The notes beneath the pieces were generated by a model. That model was not told where the DNA came from. It made no database searches and saw only the letters and a program-made list of their open reading frames with translations. Shown in pieces: positions 7,383 to 17,555 of a stretch of DNA of 64,000 nt. The DNA lies in assembly GCF_041912895.1 (NCBI RefSeq), contig NZ_JAYSGI010000002.1, positions 689,010-753,009 on the forward strand. The letters run 5' to 3'. Position numbers and translations under genes: made by a program. Source of the stretch: Pelagerythrobacter sp041912895. Its GTDB lineage: Bacteria > Pseudomonadota > Alphaproteobacteria > Sphingomonadales > Sphingomonadaceae. The first letter of the stretch is position 1. The number at the start of each line of letters is the position of its first letter.

Positions 7383-8969
7383 TCAGGCCGCTTCGGCGAC
7401 CTCGACCGGCTCGGTGCGGATCAGGTAGTCGAAGGCGGACAGTGCGGCTTTGGAGCCTTCGCCCATCGCGATGACGATCTGCTTGTAGGGCACCGTGGTG
7501 CAGTCCCCCGCCGCGAACACGCCGGGCAGGTTGGTCGCGGCGTCGCCATCGATTTCGATCTCGCCATGTTTGCTGAGCGCGAGGCCGCTGTCCTTCAGCC
7601 ATTCGGTGTTGGGCACGAGGCCGATCTGGACGAACACGCCCTCCAGCTCCACCCGGTGTTCCTCGCCGCTCGCGCGGTCCTTGTAGACGAGGCCGTTCAC
7701 CCGGCCGTCCGCCCCGGTGATCTCGGTCGTCTGCGCGCCCTTGAGCACGGCGACGTTGTCCATCCGTGCGAGCTTGGCCTGCAGCACCTCGTCGGCGCGC
7801 AGCTTGTCGTCGAATTCGATCAGGGTCACGTGGCCGACCACCTTGGCGAGGTCGATCGCCGCCTCGACGCCTGAATTGCCGCCACCGATCACCGCGATGC
7901 GCTTGCCCTTGAACAGCGGGCCGTCGCAGTGCGGGCAATAGGCGACGCCCTTGTTGCGGTATTCGGCCTCGCCCGGCACGCCGAGATTGCGCCAGCGCGC
8001 GCCGGTCGCGAGCACGAGGCTGCGCGTCTTCAGGCTGGCGCCGTTCGCGAACACGACCTCGTGCAGGCCGCCCGGCTCGCTTGCTGGGATCAGCTTTTCC
8101 GCTTCGAGCCGGTCCATCAGGTCGATCTCGTATTCGCCGACGTGCGCTTCGAGCTGCGCGGCCAGTTTCGGCCCTTCGGTGTAGGTCGTGCCGGTGAGGT
8201 TCTCGATGCCCAGCGTATCGTGCAGCTGCCCGCCGAAGCGTTCGGCCGCCACGCCCGTGGTGAAGCCCTTGCGCGCGGTGTAGATCGCCGCCGAGGCGCC
8301 TGCCGGGCCCCCGCCGACCACCAGCACCTCGAACGCGTCCTTTTCGGCCAGCTTGGCCGCCTGCCGCTCGCCCGCGCCGGTGTCGAGCCGGGCGAGGATG
8401 TCCTCGACGGTCATCTTGCCGTTGTAGAACGGCTCGCCGTTCAGGAACGTGGCGGGCACGGCCATCACGTCGCGCGCGTCGACCTCGTCCTTGAACGTGC
8501 CGCCTTCGATCAGCGTCGCGGTGATCCGCGGGTTGACCAGCGCCATCAGCGTCAGCGCCTGCACCACGTCGGGGCAGTTGTGACAGCTGAGCGAGAAATA
8601 CATCTCGAAATTGAAATCGCCTTCCAGCCGCTCGATCGCCTCGATCGCCTCGGCATCGACCTTGGGCGGGTGGCCGCCGGCCCACAGCAGCGCGAGCACC
8701 AGCGAGGTGAACTCGTGCCCCATCGGCAGACCCGCGAAACGGACCCATGTCTCGGCGTCCGACGCGCGGCGGATCACGAAGCTGGGCTTGCGATCGTCGG
8801 TGCCGTCGAAACTGGCCGAGACCATGTCGTCCAGCCCGGCGATCTCGCTCAGCAGCGCGCGCGTCTCGCCCGACTTCGCATCGTCGCCCAGCGAGGCGAC
8901 CAGCTCGATCGGCTCGCGCAGGTTGACGAGATATTGCTTGAGCTGCTGTTTCATCGCGTCGTCGAGCAT
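7383..8969 (-). CDS. ahpF: Alkyl hydroperoxide reductase subunit F
   Basis: FAD- and NAD(P)H-dependent disulfide reductase that passes electrons to AhpC. At 528 residues it has the full AhpF layout. An N-terminal tandem thioredoxin-like domain carries the CHNC redox pair near residues 127-130. The thioredoxin-reductase-like part follows, with the FAD-binding VVGGGPAGASAAIYTA near residue 215, VAYCPHCDGPLF (CPHC, about 344-347) and the C-terminal FAD motif GVFAAGDCTTVPYKQ. The start is ATG 8969. It lies 120 bp downstream of ahpC, separated from it by a strong hairpin that may lower ahpF expression relative to ahpC. Confidence 0.95.
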   Translation of the reverse strand: MLDDAMKQQLKQYLVNLREPIELVASLGDDAKSGETRALLSEIAGLDDMVSASFDGTDDRKPSFVIRRASDAETWVRFAGLPMGHEFTSLVLALLWAGGHPPKVDAEAIEAIERLEGDFNFEMYFSLSCHNCPDVVQALTLMALVNPRITATLIEGGTFKDEVDARDVMAVPATFLNGEPFYNGKMTVEDILARLDTGAGERQAAKLAEKDAFEVLVVGGGPAGASAAIYTARKGFTTGVAAERFGGQLHDTLGIENLTGTTYTEGPKLAAQLEAHVGEYEIDLMDRLEAEKLIPASEPGGLHEVVFANGASLKTRSLVLATGARWRNLGVPGEAEYRNKGVAYCPHCDGPLFKGKRIAVIGGGNSGVEAAIDLAKVVGHVTLIEFDDKLRADEVLQAKLARMDNVAVLKGAQTTEITGADGRVNGLVYKDRASGEEHRVELEGVFVQIGLVPNTEWLKDSGLALSKHGEIEIDGDAATNLPGVFAAGDCTTVPYKQIVIAMGEGSKAALSAFDYLIRTEPVEVAEAA

Positions 8970-9004
8970 GGCGGGCGTCCGTTCAGGCGGGAAGAAAGGG
9001 AATG

Positions 9005-9044
9005 AAGGCCCGGGGCGGGGGGGAGAGGGGGTGCCCCGGGCCTT
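9005..9044 (-). terminator. Strong hairpin between ahpC and ahpF (attenuator or partial terminator)
   Basis: AAGGCCCGGGGC (9005-9016) is perfectly complementary to GCCCCGGGCCTT (9033-9044), giving a 12-bp GC-rich stem with a 16-nt loop. On the transcribed minus strand there is no long U-tract after it. A role as a partial terminator or as a 3' stabiliser of ahpC mRNA is therefore more likely than a full stop. Confidence 0.6.
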
Positions 9045-9089
9045 CCAAGCGACCCGATTTGCTATCGGGTTCTTGTTATCGGCGTAGCG

Positions 9090-9656
9090 TTAGATCTTGC
9101 CGACGAGGTCGAGCGAGGGGGCCAGCGTGTCGCTGCCTTCTTCCCACGCGGCCGGGCAGACCTGGCCGGGGTTCTCGCGGACGTACTGCGCGGCCTTGAT
9201 CTTGCGGGTCAGCTCGTTGGCGTTGCGGCCCACGCCCTCGCAGGTGATTTCCATGATCTGGATCACGCCGTCCGGATCGACCACGAACGTCGCACGGTCG
9301 GCGAGGCCGGCGCCTTCGCGCAGCACGCCGAAGTTGTTCGCCAGCGTGTGGTGCTGGTCGCCCAGGAAGGCGAATTCGAGCTTGCCGATCTTCTCCGAGG
9401 TGTCGTGCCAGGCCTTGTGGCTGAAGTGTGTGTCGGTGCTGACGGCATAGACGTCGACGCCCATGCTCTTGAGCATCTCGTACTTCTCGCCGAGGTCTTC
9501 CAGCTCGGTCGGGCACACGAAGGTGAAGTCCGCCGGATAGAAGAAGAACACGGCCCACTTGCCGTCGAGATCCTTCTCGGAAACGTCGAAGAAGTCCTTG
9601 CCCTTCTGGAAGGCGGTGGCGGTGAACGGCTTGATGGTGCTGCCGATGATACCCAT
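9090..9656 (-). CDS. ahpC: Alkyl hydroperoxide reductase subunit C (2-Cys peroxiredoxin)
   Basis: Typical 2-Cys peroxiredoxin that reduces hydrogen peroxide and organic hydroperoxides and is recycled by AhpF. It has 188 residues, the standard length. The peroxidatic Cys48 lies in YPADFTFVCPTE and the resolving Cys167 in GQVCPAAWEEG. The start is ATG 9656 (MGIIGSTIKPFTATAFQKGK). A promoter-like element with an overlapping palindrome lies 60-110 bp upstream. No oxyR-like gene is adjacent, so the regulator must act from elsewhere. Confidence 0.96.
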   Translation of the reverse strand: MGIIGSTIKPFTATAFQKGKDFFDVSEKDLDGKWAVFFFYPADFTFVCPTELEDLGEKYEMLKSMGVDVYAVSTDTHFSHKAWHDTSEKIGKLEFAFLGDQHHTLANNFGVLREGAGLADRATFVVDPDGVIQIMEITCEGVGRNANELTRKIKAAQYVRENPGQVCPAAWEEGSDTLAPSLDLVGKI

Positions 9657-9716
9657 GGTCTGATGTCCTCATGTTCGGGGTTGAAACTCAGGGAATCAGA
9701 TAGGCGCTGCTGCGAT

Positions 9717-9764
9717 GCACAAAAGCGTTTTTGTGCGATAGCGAACATCGGAATTTTCGATCAA
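9717..9764 (-). promoter_or_regulatory. Candidate ahpC promoter with operator-like palindrome
   Basis: On the minus strand TTGATC (9764-9759) and CTATCG (9741-9736) are 17 bp apart, a plausible -35/-10 pair. The perfect inverted repeat GCACAAAA/TTTTGTGC (9717-9724 and 9729-9736, 4-bp spacer) starts at the -10 and would cover the transcription start. This placement suits a repressor or a peroxide-responsive regulator. Confidence 0.35.
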
Positions 9765-9885
9765 ACGGCGGGAACTTTCGCAAAGTGCAACAGAAACTCG
9801 ATTTCGTTGCGTATGGTGCAAGCGTTTCCAATCAATACCACCGGCAGTGGCAGAGAGTGGTTGGGAAGCGGACGTTCTTCCCCCA

Positions 9886-9914
9886 CCGTCATCCCAGCGA
9901 AAGCTGGGATCGCT
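9886..9914. repeat. REP-like palindrome, left copy of an inverted pair
   Basis: A 29-bp element with an internal perfect hairpin, ATCCCAGC-GAAA-GCTGGGAT (9891-9910). It is the inverted copy of 10075-10103 with one mismatch in 29. The unit resembles the widespread GTCATCCC...GGGAT repeats of sphingomonads. Confidence 0.8.
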
Positions 9915-10065
9915 CTCGGTCAGGCGAGACGGTCGAATAGATGGTCTCATCCGTTCGATGTTGGCGAATTCTCGCAGCCAGATCGGAGGTGACGCCGATG
10001 TAGAGCACCCCCTCGCGCTCGTTGGTCATGATGTAGACCCAACCGCCATCTTCGCCGGCTATCAC
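9889..10065 (-). pseudogene. GIY-YIG nuclease remnant
   Basis: A 58-codon frame from GTG 10065 reads GEDGGWVYIMTNEREG then VLYIGVTSDLAARIRQHR. These are the N-terminal strands and helix of the GIY-YIG nuclease fold, including both signature tyrosines (VYIM and LYIG) and the following Arg-rich helix. Full-length stand-alone members usually have about 90-110 residues. Here the frame runs into the flanking repeat and stops within it, losing the second half with the catalytic Glu. No ATG start is present. The whole fragment sits between two inverted copies of a 29-bp palindromic element. The most likely reading is a decayed mobile-type nuclease gene. Confidence 0.7.
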
Positions 10066-10074
10066 GGACCCGGC

Positions 10075-10103
10075 AGCGATCCCAGCTTTCGCGGGGATGA
10101 CGG
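10075..10103. repeat. REP-like palindrome, right copy of an inverted pair
   Basis: Inverted copy of 9886-9914 (28 of 29 positions match). Its own hairpin, ATCCCAGC-TTTC-GCGGGGAT, carries one mismatch. Together with the left copy it could fold the enclosed 160 bp into one large cruciform. Confidence 0.8.
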
Positions 10104-10139
10104 GGGCTGTCTGCTATGGAGTCGCGACCGGAAGGTCCA

Positions 10140-11207
10140 CTACCCACATTGCGCCCGGTGCAGCAGCTTGTGGTCGGCCAGCACCAGCGCCATCATCGCT
10201 TCGACCACCGGGGCACCGCGGATGCCGACGCAGGGATCGTGGCGACCCTTGGTGCGGACCTGGGTGTTCGCGCCCTCGCGCGTGATCGTGTCGACCGGGG
10301 TGAGGATCGAGCTGGTTGGCTTGAACGCCACGCGGCACACCACCGGCTGGCCGGTCGAGATGCCGCCCGCCACGCCGCCCGCGTGGTTGGCCGCGAACTC
10401 CGGCCCGTTGTCGCCCGCGCGCATCGCATCGGCGTTGTCCTCGCCGCGCAGGGCGGCCGCGCCGAAGCCGTCGCCGATCTCGACGCCCTTGGCCGCGTTG
10501 ATCCCCATCATCGCCGCCGCGAGATCGGCGTCGAGCTTGGCATAGACCGGCGCACCCCAGCCCGCCGGAACCCCGGTGGCGACGCATTCGACCACCGCGC
10601 CGAGGCTCGACCCGGCCAGCCTCGCTTCATCCACCAGCGCCTCCCAGCGCACGGCGGCGGTGGGGTCGGGGCAGAAGAACGGGTTATCGGCTATCGTCGC
10701 GAGGTCTACGCGTGCGCGGTCGATCGCGTCCGCGCCGATCTGGACGACGTAGGCCTGGATCGTCACCTCCGGGATCGCCAGCCGCGCTACTGCGCCCGCC
10801 GCCACCCGCGCCGCCGTCTCGCGCGCGGAGCTGCGCCCGCCACCGCGATAGTCGCGGAAGCCGTATTTCGCGTCGTAGGCGTAGTCGGCGTGGCCGGGGC
10901 GGTAGGCATTCGCGATCTCGGAATAGTCCTTCGATCGCTGATCGGTGTTCTCGATCATCAGTGAAATCGGCGTGCCGGTGGTGCGGCCTTCGAACACCCC
11001 CGAGAGGATCTTCACCCGGTCGGCCTCCTGCCGCTGGGTGGTGAACTTCGACTGGCCGGGCCGCCGCGCGTCGAGGAACGGCTGGATCGCCGCCTCGTTC
11101 AGCGCCAGCCCCGGCGGGCACCCGTCCACCACCGCACCCAGCGCGGGCCCGTGGCTCTCGCCCCATGTCGTGAAGCGGAAGACCCGCCCGAACGTATTCC
11201 AGCTCAT
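10140..11207 (-). CDS. aroC: Chorismate synthase
   Basis: Last enzyme of the shikimate pathway: converts 5-enolpyruvylshikimate-3-phosphate to chorismate with reduced FMN, in the cytoplasm. The start is ATG 11207 (MSWNTFGRVFRFTTWGESHG), the canonical opening with the GESHG signature; an upstream in-frame extension is not family-like. Other AroC motifs are YRPGHADYAYDAKYGFRDYR, GGGRSSARETAARVAAGA and, near the C-terminus, RHDPCVGIRGAPVVEAM. The length is 355 residues, as expected. It is followed leftward by the GIY-YIG remnant and its repeats and has no obvious operon partner. Confidence 0.96.
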   Translation of the reverse strand: MSWNTFGRVFRFTTWGESHGPALGAVVDGCPPGLALNEAAIQPFLDARRPGQSKFTTQRQEADRVKILSGVFEGRTTGTPISLMIENTDQRSKDYSEIANAYRPGHADYAYDAKYGFRDYRGGGRSSARETAARVAAGAVARLAIPEVTIQAYVVQIGADAIDRARVDLATIADNPFFCPDPTAAVRWEALVDEARLAGSSLGAVVECVATGVPAGWGAPVYAKLDADLAAAMMGINAAKGVEIGDGFGAAALRGEDNADAMRAGDNGPEFAANHAGGVAGGISTGQPVVCRVAFKPTSSILTPVDTITREGANTQVRTKGRHDPCVGIRGAPVVEAMMALVLADHKLLHRAQCG

Positions 11208-11269
11208 GGTGGGGATGTGGCGGAAGATTTCTGGCGTGTCCAATGGGGAGGGGCGTAGGAAATTTTGGT

Positions 11270-11415
11270 TCACACGAAGACACGAAGGCACGAAGCGGTT
11301 TTGCTCGCGGCGCAGCCGCTATCCGATTTCTCCGGTCGTACCGGACGCAAGCTCGTTGCTGGAATGCGGCTTCGCCGCGGGCGCGGCATCTTCGTGCCTT
11401 CGTGTCTTCGTGTGA
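11270..11415. repeat. 26-bp perfect inverted repeat between aroC and ruvA
   Basis: The left arm 11270-11295 contains tandem CACGAAG(A/G) units and is perfectly complementary to the right arm 11390-11415. About 94 bp lie between them with no recognisable gene. It looks like a dispersed palindromic element. The rest of the 465-bp intergenic region (11208-11672) shows no coding sequence; no ruvC is found here. Confidence 0.75.
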
Positions 11416-11672
11416 GCAAAAACCCGCTCGCGGACGAAGCCGCATCAGCAGTGGCGAGGAACCGTTTTCCTACATGGGCCTCCACTGGCATGGACCACCA
11501 TGATGATCTGCAACCGCCCCTCCACCCATGCGATTTTCCGCCGATCTTGGCGGCCGGAGTTTTTTGCTCCAGGACAGTGTAACATGTGGTCCATGTCTCC
11601 GCATGGCGCGGGTTTGCGGACAAATCTGGCGCCGCGCTGGCCAAATCCGTTCCGCTCGGGCAGGAACAAAGC

Positions 11673-12272
11673 ATGATTGCCAAGCTCAAGGGACTGCTCG
11701 ACGAAACCGGCGCGGACTGGGCGGTGATTGACGTCGCAGGTGTCGGCTACCTCGTCCACTGTTCGTCGAAGACGCTATCCGCGCTCGGCGAGACGGGGGA
11801 GGCGTGCACCGTCTACACCGATTTGCAAGTGAGCGAGAACGACATACGCCTTCTCGGCTTCGCCGAGGCCGCCGAGCGCGACTGGTTCCGGCTGCTGACA
11901 CAGGTGCAGGGGGTGGGCAGCAAGGTCGCGCTGGCGATCCTCTCGGCGCTCTCGACCGGTGAGGTGCAGGCGGCCTGCGCGGGCGGTGACGCGGCGATGG
12001 TCGCGCGCGCGCAGGGCGTGGGGCCGAAGCTGGCGGGCCGGATCGTCAACGAATTGAAGGACAAGGCCGGCGCGCTGCCTAGCGGTGGTATGGCCGGCGC
12101 GGCTGCCGCCCCGGTGAGCGGGGCCAGCGCCGACGCGGTCAGCGCGCTTGAGAACCTCGGTTTCAAGCCCGCCGTCGCCGCCCGCGCCGTCGCCGCCGCG
12201 CAAGGCGAACTGGGCGACGGTGCGAGCGAGGGCGACCTGATCCGCGTGGCGCTGAAGCGGGCGGCGGGGTGA
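11673..12272 (+). CDS. ruvA: Holliday junction helicase subunit RuvA
   Basis: DNA-binding subunit that recognises Holliday junctions and loads RuvB. The start ATG 11673 gives MIAKLKGLLDETGADWAVID, the usual RuvA beginning, preceded by AGGAAC; a longer upstream frame is not family-like. The OB-fold N-terminal part ends near residue 65. The helix-hairpin-helix motifs are VQGVGSKVALAILSALS and AQGVGPKLAGRIVNELKDK. A flexible Ala-rich linker leads to the C-terminal RuvB-binding domain (ALENLGFKPAVAARAVAAA). The 199-residue length is normal. The stop overlaps the start of a small membrane-protein ORF in GTGA. ruvC is not nearby. Confidence 0.96.
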   Translation: MIAKLKGLLDETGADWAVIDVAGVGYLVHCSSKTLSALGETGEACTVYTDLQVSENDIRLLGFAEAAERDWFRLLTQVQGVGSKVALAILSALSTGEVQAACAGGDAAMVARAQGVGPKLAGRIVNELKDKAGALPSGGMAGAAAAPVSGASADAVSALENLGFKPAVAARAVAAAQGELGDGASEGDLIRVALKRAAG

Positions 12273-12448
12273 AGGGATTCCTAAGAACTTGGGGGCCTGC
12301 GGTGTTGGCAGTTACGTTCATCGTGATGGGGGTTGGAATGATCGCGTTGAACGTCTTCAACTGTCGGGAGAATGGCGGCACGTGGATCGGTGCAATGTCT
12401 AAAATGAGCTACTGTGCAGCCGACGTGGAGTCGGGTTCAAACCGATGA
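12269..12448 (+). CDS. Small single-pass membrane protein between ruvA and ruvB
   Basis: A 59-residue ORF that exactly bridges ruvA and ruvB. Its GTG start (12269) overlaps the ruvA stop and its TGA stop (12446-12448) overlaps the ruvB ATG, so all three are probably translated by coupling. It reads as a short basic N-terminus (VKGFLRTWG), one membrane helix (about residues 8-31, PAVLAVTFIVMGVGMIAL), then a Cys pair around a GG-W core (CRENGGTWIGAMSKMSYC). The Cys-x(n)-GG-x-W-x(n)-Cys pattern suggests a small disulfide-bonded domain outside the membrane. I do not recognise the family and assign no function. Perfect open-frame fit at both joints is the main evidence that it is real. Confidence 0.65.
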   Translation: MKGFLRTWGPAVLAVTFIVMGVGMIALNVFNCRENGGTWIGAMSKMSYCAADVESGSNR

Positions 12449-13476
12449 CCGAACCCGTCCACCTCCACACTCCCGATCGCCAGCCCGACGATCCCGATGC
12501 GGCGCTGCGGCCCAAGAGCTTGCGCGAGTTCATCGGGCAGGAGGCGGCGCGCGAGAACCTGCGGGTGTTCATTGAGAGCGCGCGCTCGCGCGGGGAGGCG
12601 ATGGATCATGTGCTGTTCTTCGGGCCGCCCGGCCTCGGCAAGACGACGCTGGCGCAGATCGTGGCGAAGGAGCTCGGCGTCGGCTTTCGCGCCACCAGCG
12701 GCCCGGTGATCGCGAAGGCGGGCGACCTCGCCGCGCTGCTCACCAATCTCGAGCCGCATGACGTGCTGTTCATCGACGAGATCCACCGGCTCAATCCGAT
12801 GGTCGAGGAAGTGCTCTACCCGGCGATGGAAGACCGCGCGCTCGATCTCATCATCGGCGAAGGGCCCTCGGCGCGCAGCGTGCGGATCGACCTGCCGCCG
12901 TTCACGCTGGTCGGCGCGACGACGCGACAGGGGCTGCTGACGACGCCCTTGCGCGACCGCTTCGGCATCCCGGTGCGGCTCAATTTCTACACCCACGAGG
13001 AGCTCGACCATGTCGTCACCCGCGGTGCGCGGCTGCTGGGCATGGATATCGACCCCGCGGGCGCGCGCGAGATCGCGCGGCGCAGCCGGGGTACGCCGCG
13101 CGTCGCCGGCCGCCTGCTGCGCCGGGTGCGGGACTTCGCGCACGTCGCGGGAGACGGCACGGTGACGCGCAAGGTGGCGGACGATGCGCTGACCCGGCTG
13201 GAGATCGACCGGCTGGGCCTCGACGCGATGGACCGGCGCTATCTGACCATGATCGCCACGATCTATCGCGGCGGCCCGGTGGGCGTGGAAACGCTCGCCG
13301 CGGGCCTCGCCGAGCCGCGCGACACGGTGGAGGAAGTGGTCGAGCCCTACCTGATCCAGCTGGGCCTCGTGGCGCGTACCGCGCGCGGGCGCTGCCTCAA
13401 CGAATCGGGCTGGCAGCACCTGGAGATGACGCCGCCGAAGGGTGCGCAGTCGGGGCTGTTCGACGCGAATCCTTAA
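12445..13476 (+). CDS. ruvB: Holliday junction branch-migration ATPase RuvB
   Basis: Hexameric AAA+ motor that drives branch migration with RuvA. It has 343 residues. The Walker A motif GPPGLGKTT is at residues 60-68 and Walker B LFIDEIHRLNP near 110, followed by sensor 1 LVGATTRQGLLTTPLRDRFG and the arginine-rich C-terminal winged-helix domain (RRSRGTPRVAGRLLRRVRDF). The start ATG 12445 overlaps the stop of the small membrane ORF, so expression is probably tied to ruvA. Downstream is an imperfectly terminator-like hairpin at 13493-13519. Confidence 0.97.
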   Translation: MTEPVHLHTPDRQPDDPDAALRPKSLREFIGQEAARENLRVFIESARSRGEAMDHVLFFGPPGLGKTTLAQIVAKELGVGFRATSGPVIAKAGDLAALLTNLEPHDVLFIDEIHRLNPMVEEVLYPAMEDRALDLIIGEGPSARSVRIDLPPFTLVGATTRQGLLTTPLRDRFGIPVRLNFYTHEELDHVVTRGARLLGMDIDPAGAREIARRSRGTPRVAGRLLRRVRDFAHVAGDGTVTRKVADDALTRLEIDRLGLDAMDRRYLTMIATIYRGGPVGVETLAAGLAEPRDTVEEVVEPYLIQLGLVARTARGRCLNESGWQHLEMTPPKGAQSGLFDANP

Positions 13477-13492
13477 CGGCGGTCGTAAGAAA

Positions 13493-13519
13493 TCCCGCGA
13501 TTTCCGGCCCATCGCGGGA
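13493..13519 (+). terminator. Hairpin after ruvB
   Basis: TCCCGCGAT (13493-13501) and ATCGCGGGA (13511-13519) form a perfect 9-bp stem with a 9-nt loop, 17 bp after the ruvB stop. No T-tract follows directly, although a run of seven T lies about 30 bp further on. It may end the ruvA-ruvB transcript. Confidence 0.45.
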
Positions 13520-13696
13520 CAGGTCGGCGCCAGACGACGGATTTGCGGGATTTTTTTCGAATTTGCCGCCTCCTGGGATGGTTAACCCGGTTGCCCGGTA
13601 AGCCGCATTGGGTTTCCTTGGCAGCGAGAGGGACGTGCCCCCAAGCCGGACTCGCCGGCGGCGGACGTTCCCCAGACGCAACGAGAGAGCTTGCCC

Positions 13697-14575
13697 ATGT
13701 CGGTAAAGATGGCCCTGGCGAAACTGTCCGCGACTGCCGCGGGCGTCACCCTGCTCGCGGGCGGCGCGGTCCACGTGGCGGAAAAGCCCGCCACCGATGC
13801 CCCTTCATATAAGTCGGCCAAGGGGAAGGTGGAGCCGATCTACGTCAAGCAGAAGAAGATCGCCAAGCGCACCGTGCCCAAGGAGACGCGCAAGCGCCGG
13901 GTGGTCGAGCGGCGGATCGAGTGCGTGCCCGCCGGCCCGGTCGGCCCGGGCATGGCGCCCCCGCCGCCGAGCGCGGCCTATGCGGAAGAATGCCCGCCGG
14001 TCTACGCGGTGGCGATGGCTCCGGTGCCGCTCCCCCCCGCGCCCCCGGTATCGGGCGGCAGCAGCGGCGGGGTGACGGTGATCGGCGGCAGCGGCGGCCT
14101 GGGCGGTTTCGGTGGAGGCTTCTTCGGCGGCTTCTTCGGTGGCGGCAGCAGCAGCGGCGGCAACGTCGTCGTGACCTCGACCACCTCGGGCAATGTCGAC
14201 ATCGACAACGAGAACAACAACGACAACAGCAGCAACAACAACAACGAAAACAACAACAACAATAACAACGAGCAGAGCCAGAACCAGGATCAGGATCAGG
14301 AGCAAAATCAGGAGCAGGAGCAGTCCAGCACCACCAGCACCTCGGGCAACATCACCAGCAGCACTTCGACCAGTTCGTCGACGAGCAGCAGCACGAGCAG
14401 CAGCACCAGCACCAGCAGCTCGACCAGCAGCAGCACGTCCTCGTCGAACAGCTCGACCAGTGGGGTCGAGGTTCCGGCCCCACCGATGACGATTCTGTTC
14501 GGTCTCGCCGCCGCGGCGGTGCTCGGACGCAAGAAATTCCGGACAACGAAATTCCGCCCCGTCATGGGCGGCTGA
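13697..14575 (+). CDS. Low-complexity secreted protein with PEP-CTERM-like sorting signal
   Basis: A 292-residue exported protein of unknown function. ATG 13697 follows GAGAG at good spacing. It has an N-terminal signal (about residues 1-28), a Lys/Arg-rich segment (about 40-75, KRTVPKETRKRRVVERR) and a Cys-containing Pro-rich stretch. A Gly/Phe repeat (FGGGFFGGFFGGG) comes next, followed by an Asn/Gln/Asp/Glu-rich block at about 170-210 and a Ser/Thr repeat block at about 212-256. The C-terminus VEVPAPPMTILFGLAAAAVL plus a basic tail has the layout of a PEP-CTERM/exosortase signal (short motif, hydrophobic helix, Arg/Lys end), though with VPAPP rather than VPEP. By analogy it would be cut and anchored or released by an exosortase not in this window. 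Confidence 0.8.
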   Translation: MSVKMALAKLSATAAGVTLLAGGAVHVAEKPATDAPSYKSAKGKVEPIYVKQKKIAKRTVPKETRKRRVVERRIECVPAGPVGPGMAPPPPSAAYAEECPPVYAVAMAPVPLPPAPPVSGGSSGGVTVIGGSGGLGGFGGGFFGGFFGGGSSSGGNVVVTSTTSGNVDIDNENNNDNSSNNNNENNNNNNNEQSQNQDQDQEQNQEQEQSSTTSTSGNITSSTSTSSSTSSSTSSSTSTSSSTSSSTSSSNSSTSGVEVPAPPMTILFGLAAAAVLGRKKFRTTKFRPVMGG

Positions 14576-14600
14576 AGCAACTCCCACAGCTTCGACAGGA

Positions 14601-14635
14601 AAAGGGCGGCCCCCGCGAGGGAGCCGCCCTTTTTT
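14601..14635 (+). terminator. Intrinsic terminator shared by the PEP-CTERM-like gene and acnA
   Basis: GGGCGGC (14604-14610) pairs with GCCGCCC (14623-14629), extended by AAA/TTT, and is followed by six T (14630-14635). On the minus strand the same stem is followed by four T, so it can serve both convergent genes. Confidence 0.85.
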
Positions 14636-14662
14636 CATGGTCGGAGTATGCGGCGCGCCGCG

Positions 14663-17335
<2,673 letters not shown>

Positions 17336-17555
17336 GCTATGCGTCGTCCTTTCGTGGGTGGCGCCCGGCGCATGGGGAGCGGGGCGGCCTGTATCGCGAT
17401 TTCACCGCGGCACCTGCGCGCTCGCGCGCCATGCGTCAAGGGGACGGCGCGCATGGTTGCGGGCGCGATTTCGGAACAATGACGCGGCCTGGTCCATTGA
17501 CCCTACGGAAAACAGGGCAAGGCCATGGGGGCACCGCCCGCAAGGGAGAGAGAGC

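Noticed and set aside
14002..14268. Leu/Pro-rich open frames on the minus strand opposite the PEP-CTERM-like gene.
   Set aside because: They are simply the complement of the Asn/Gln and Ser/Thr repeat DNA; the plus-strand protein has signal, domains and sorting tail.
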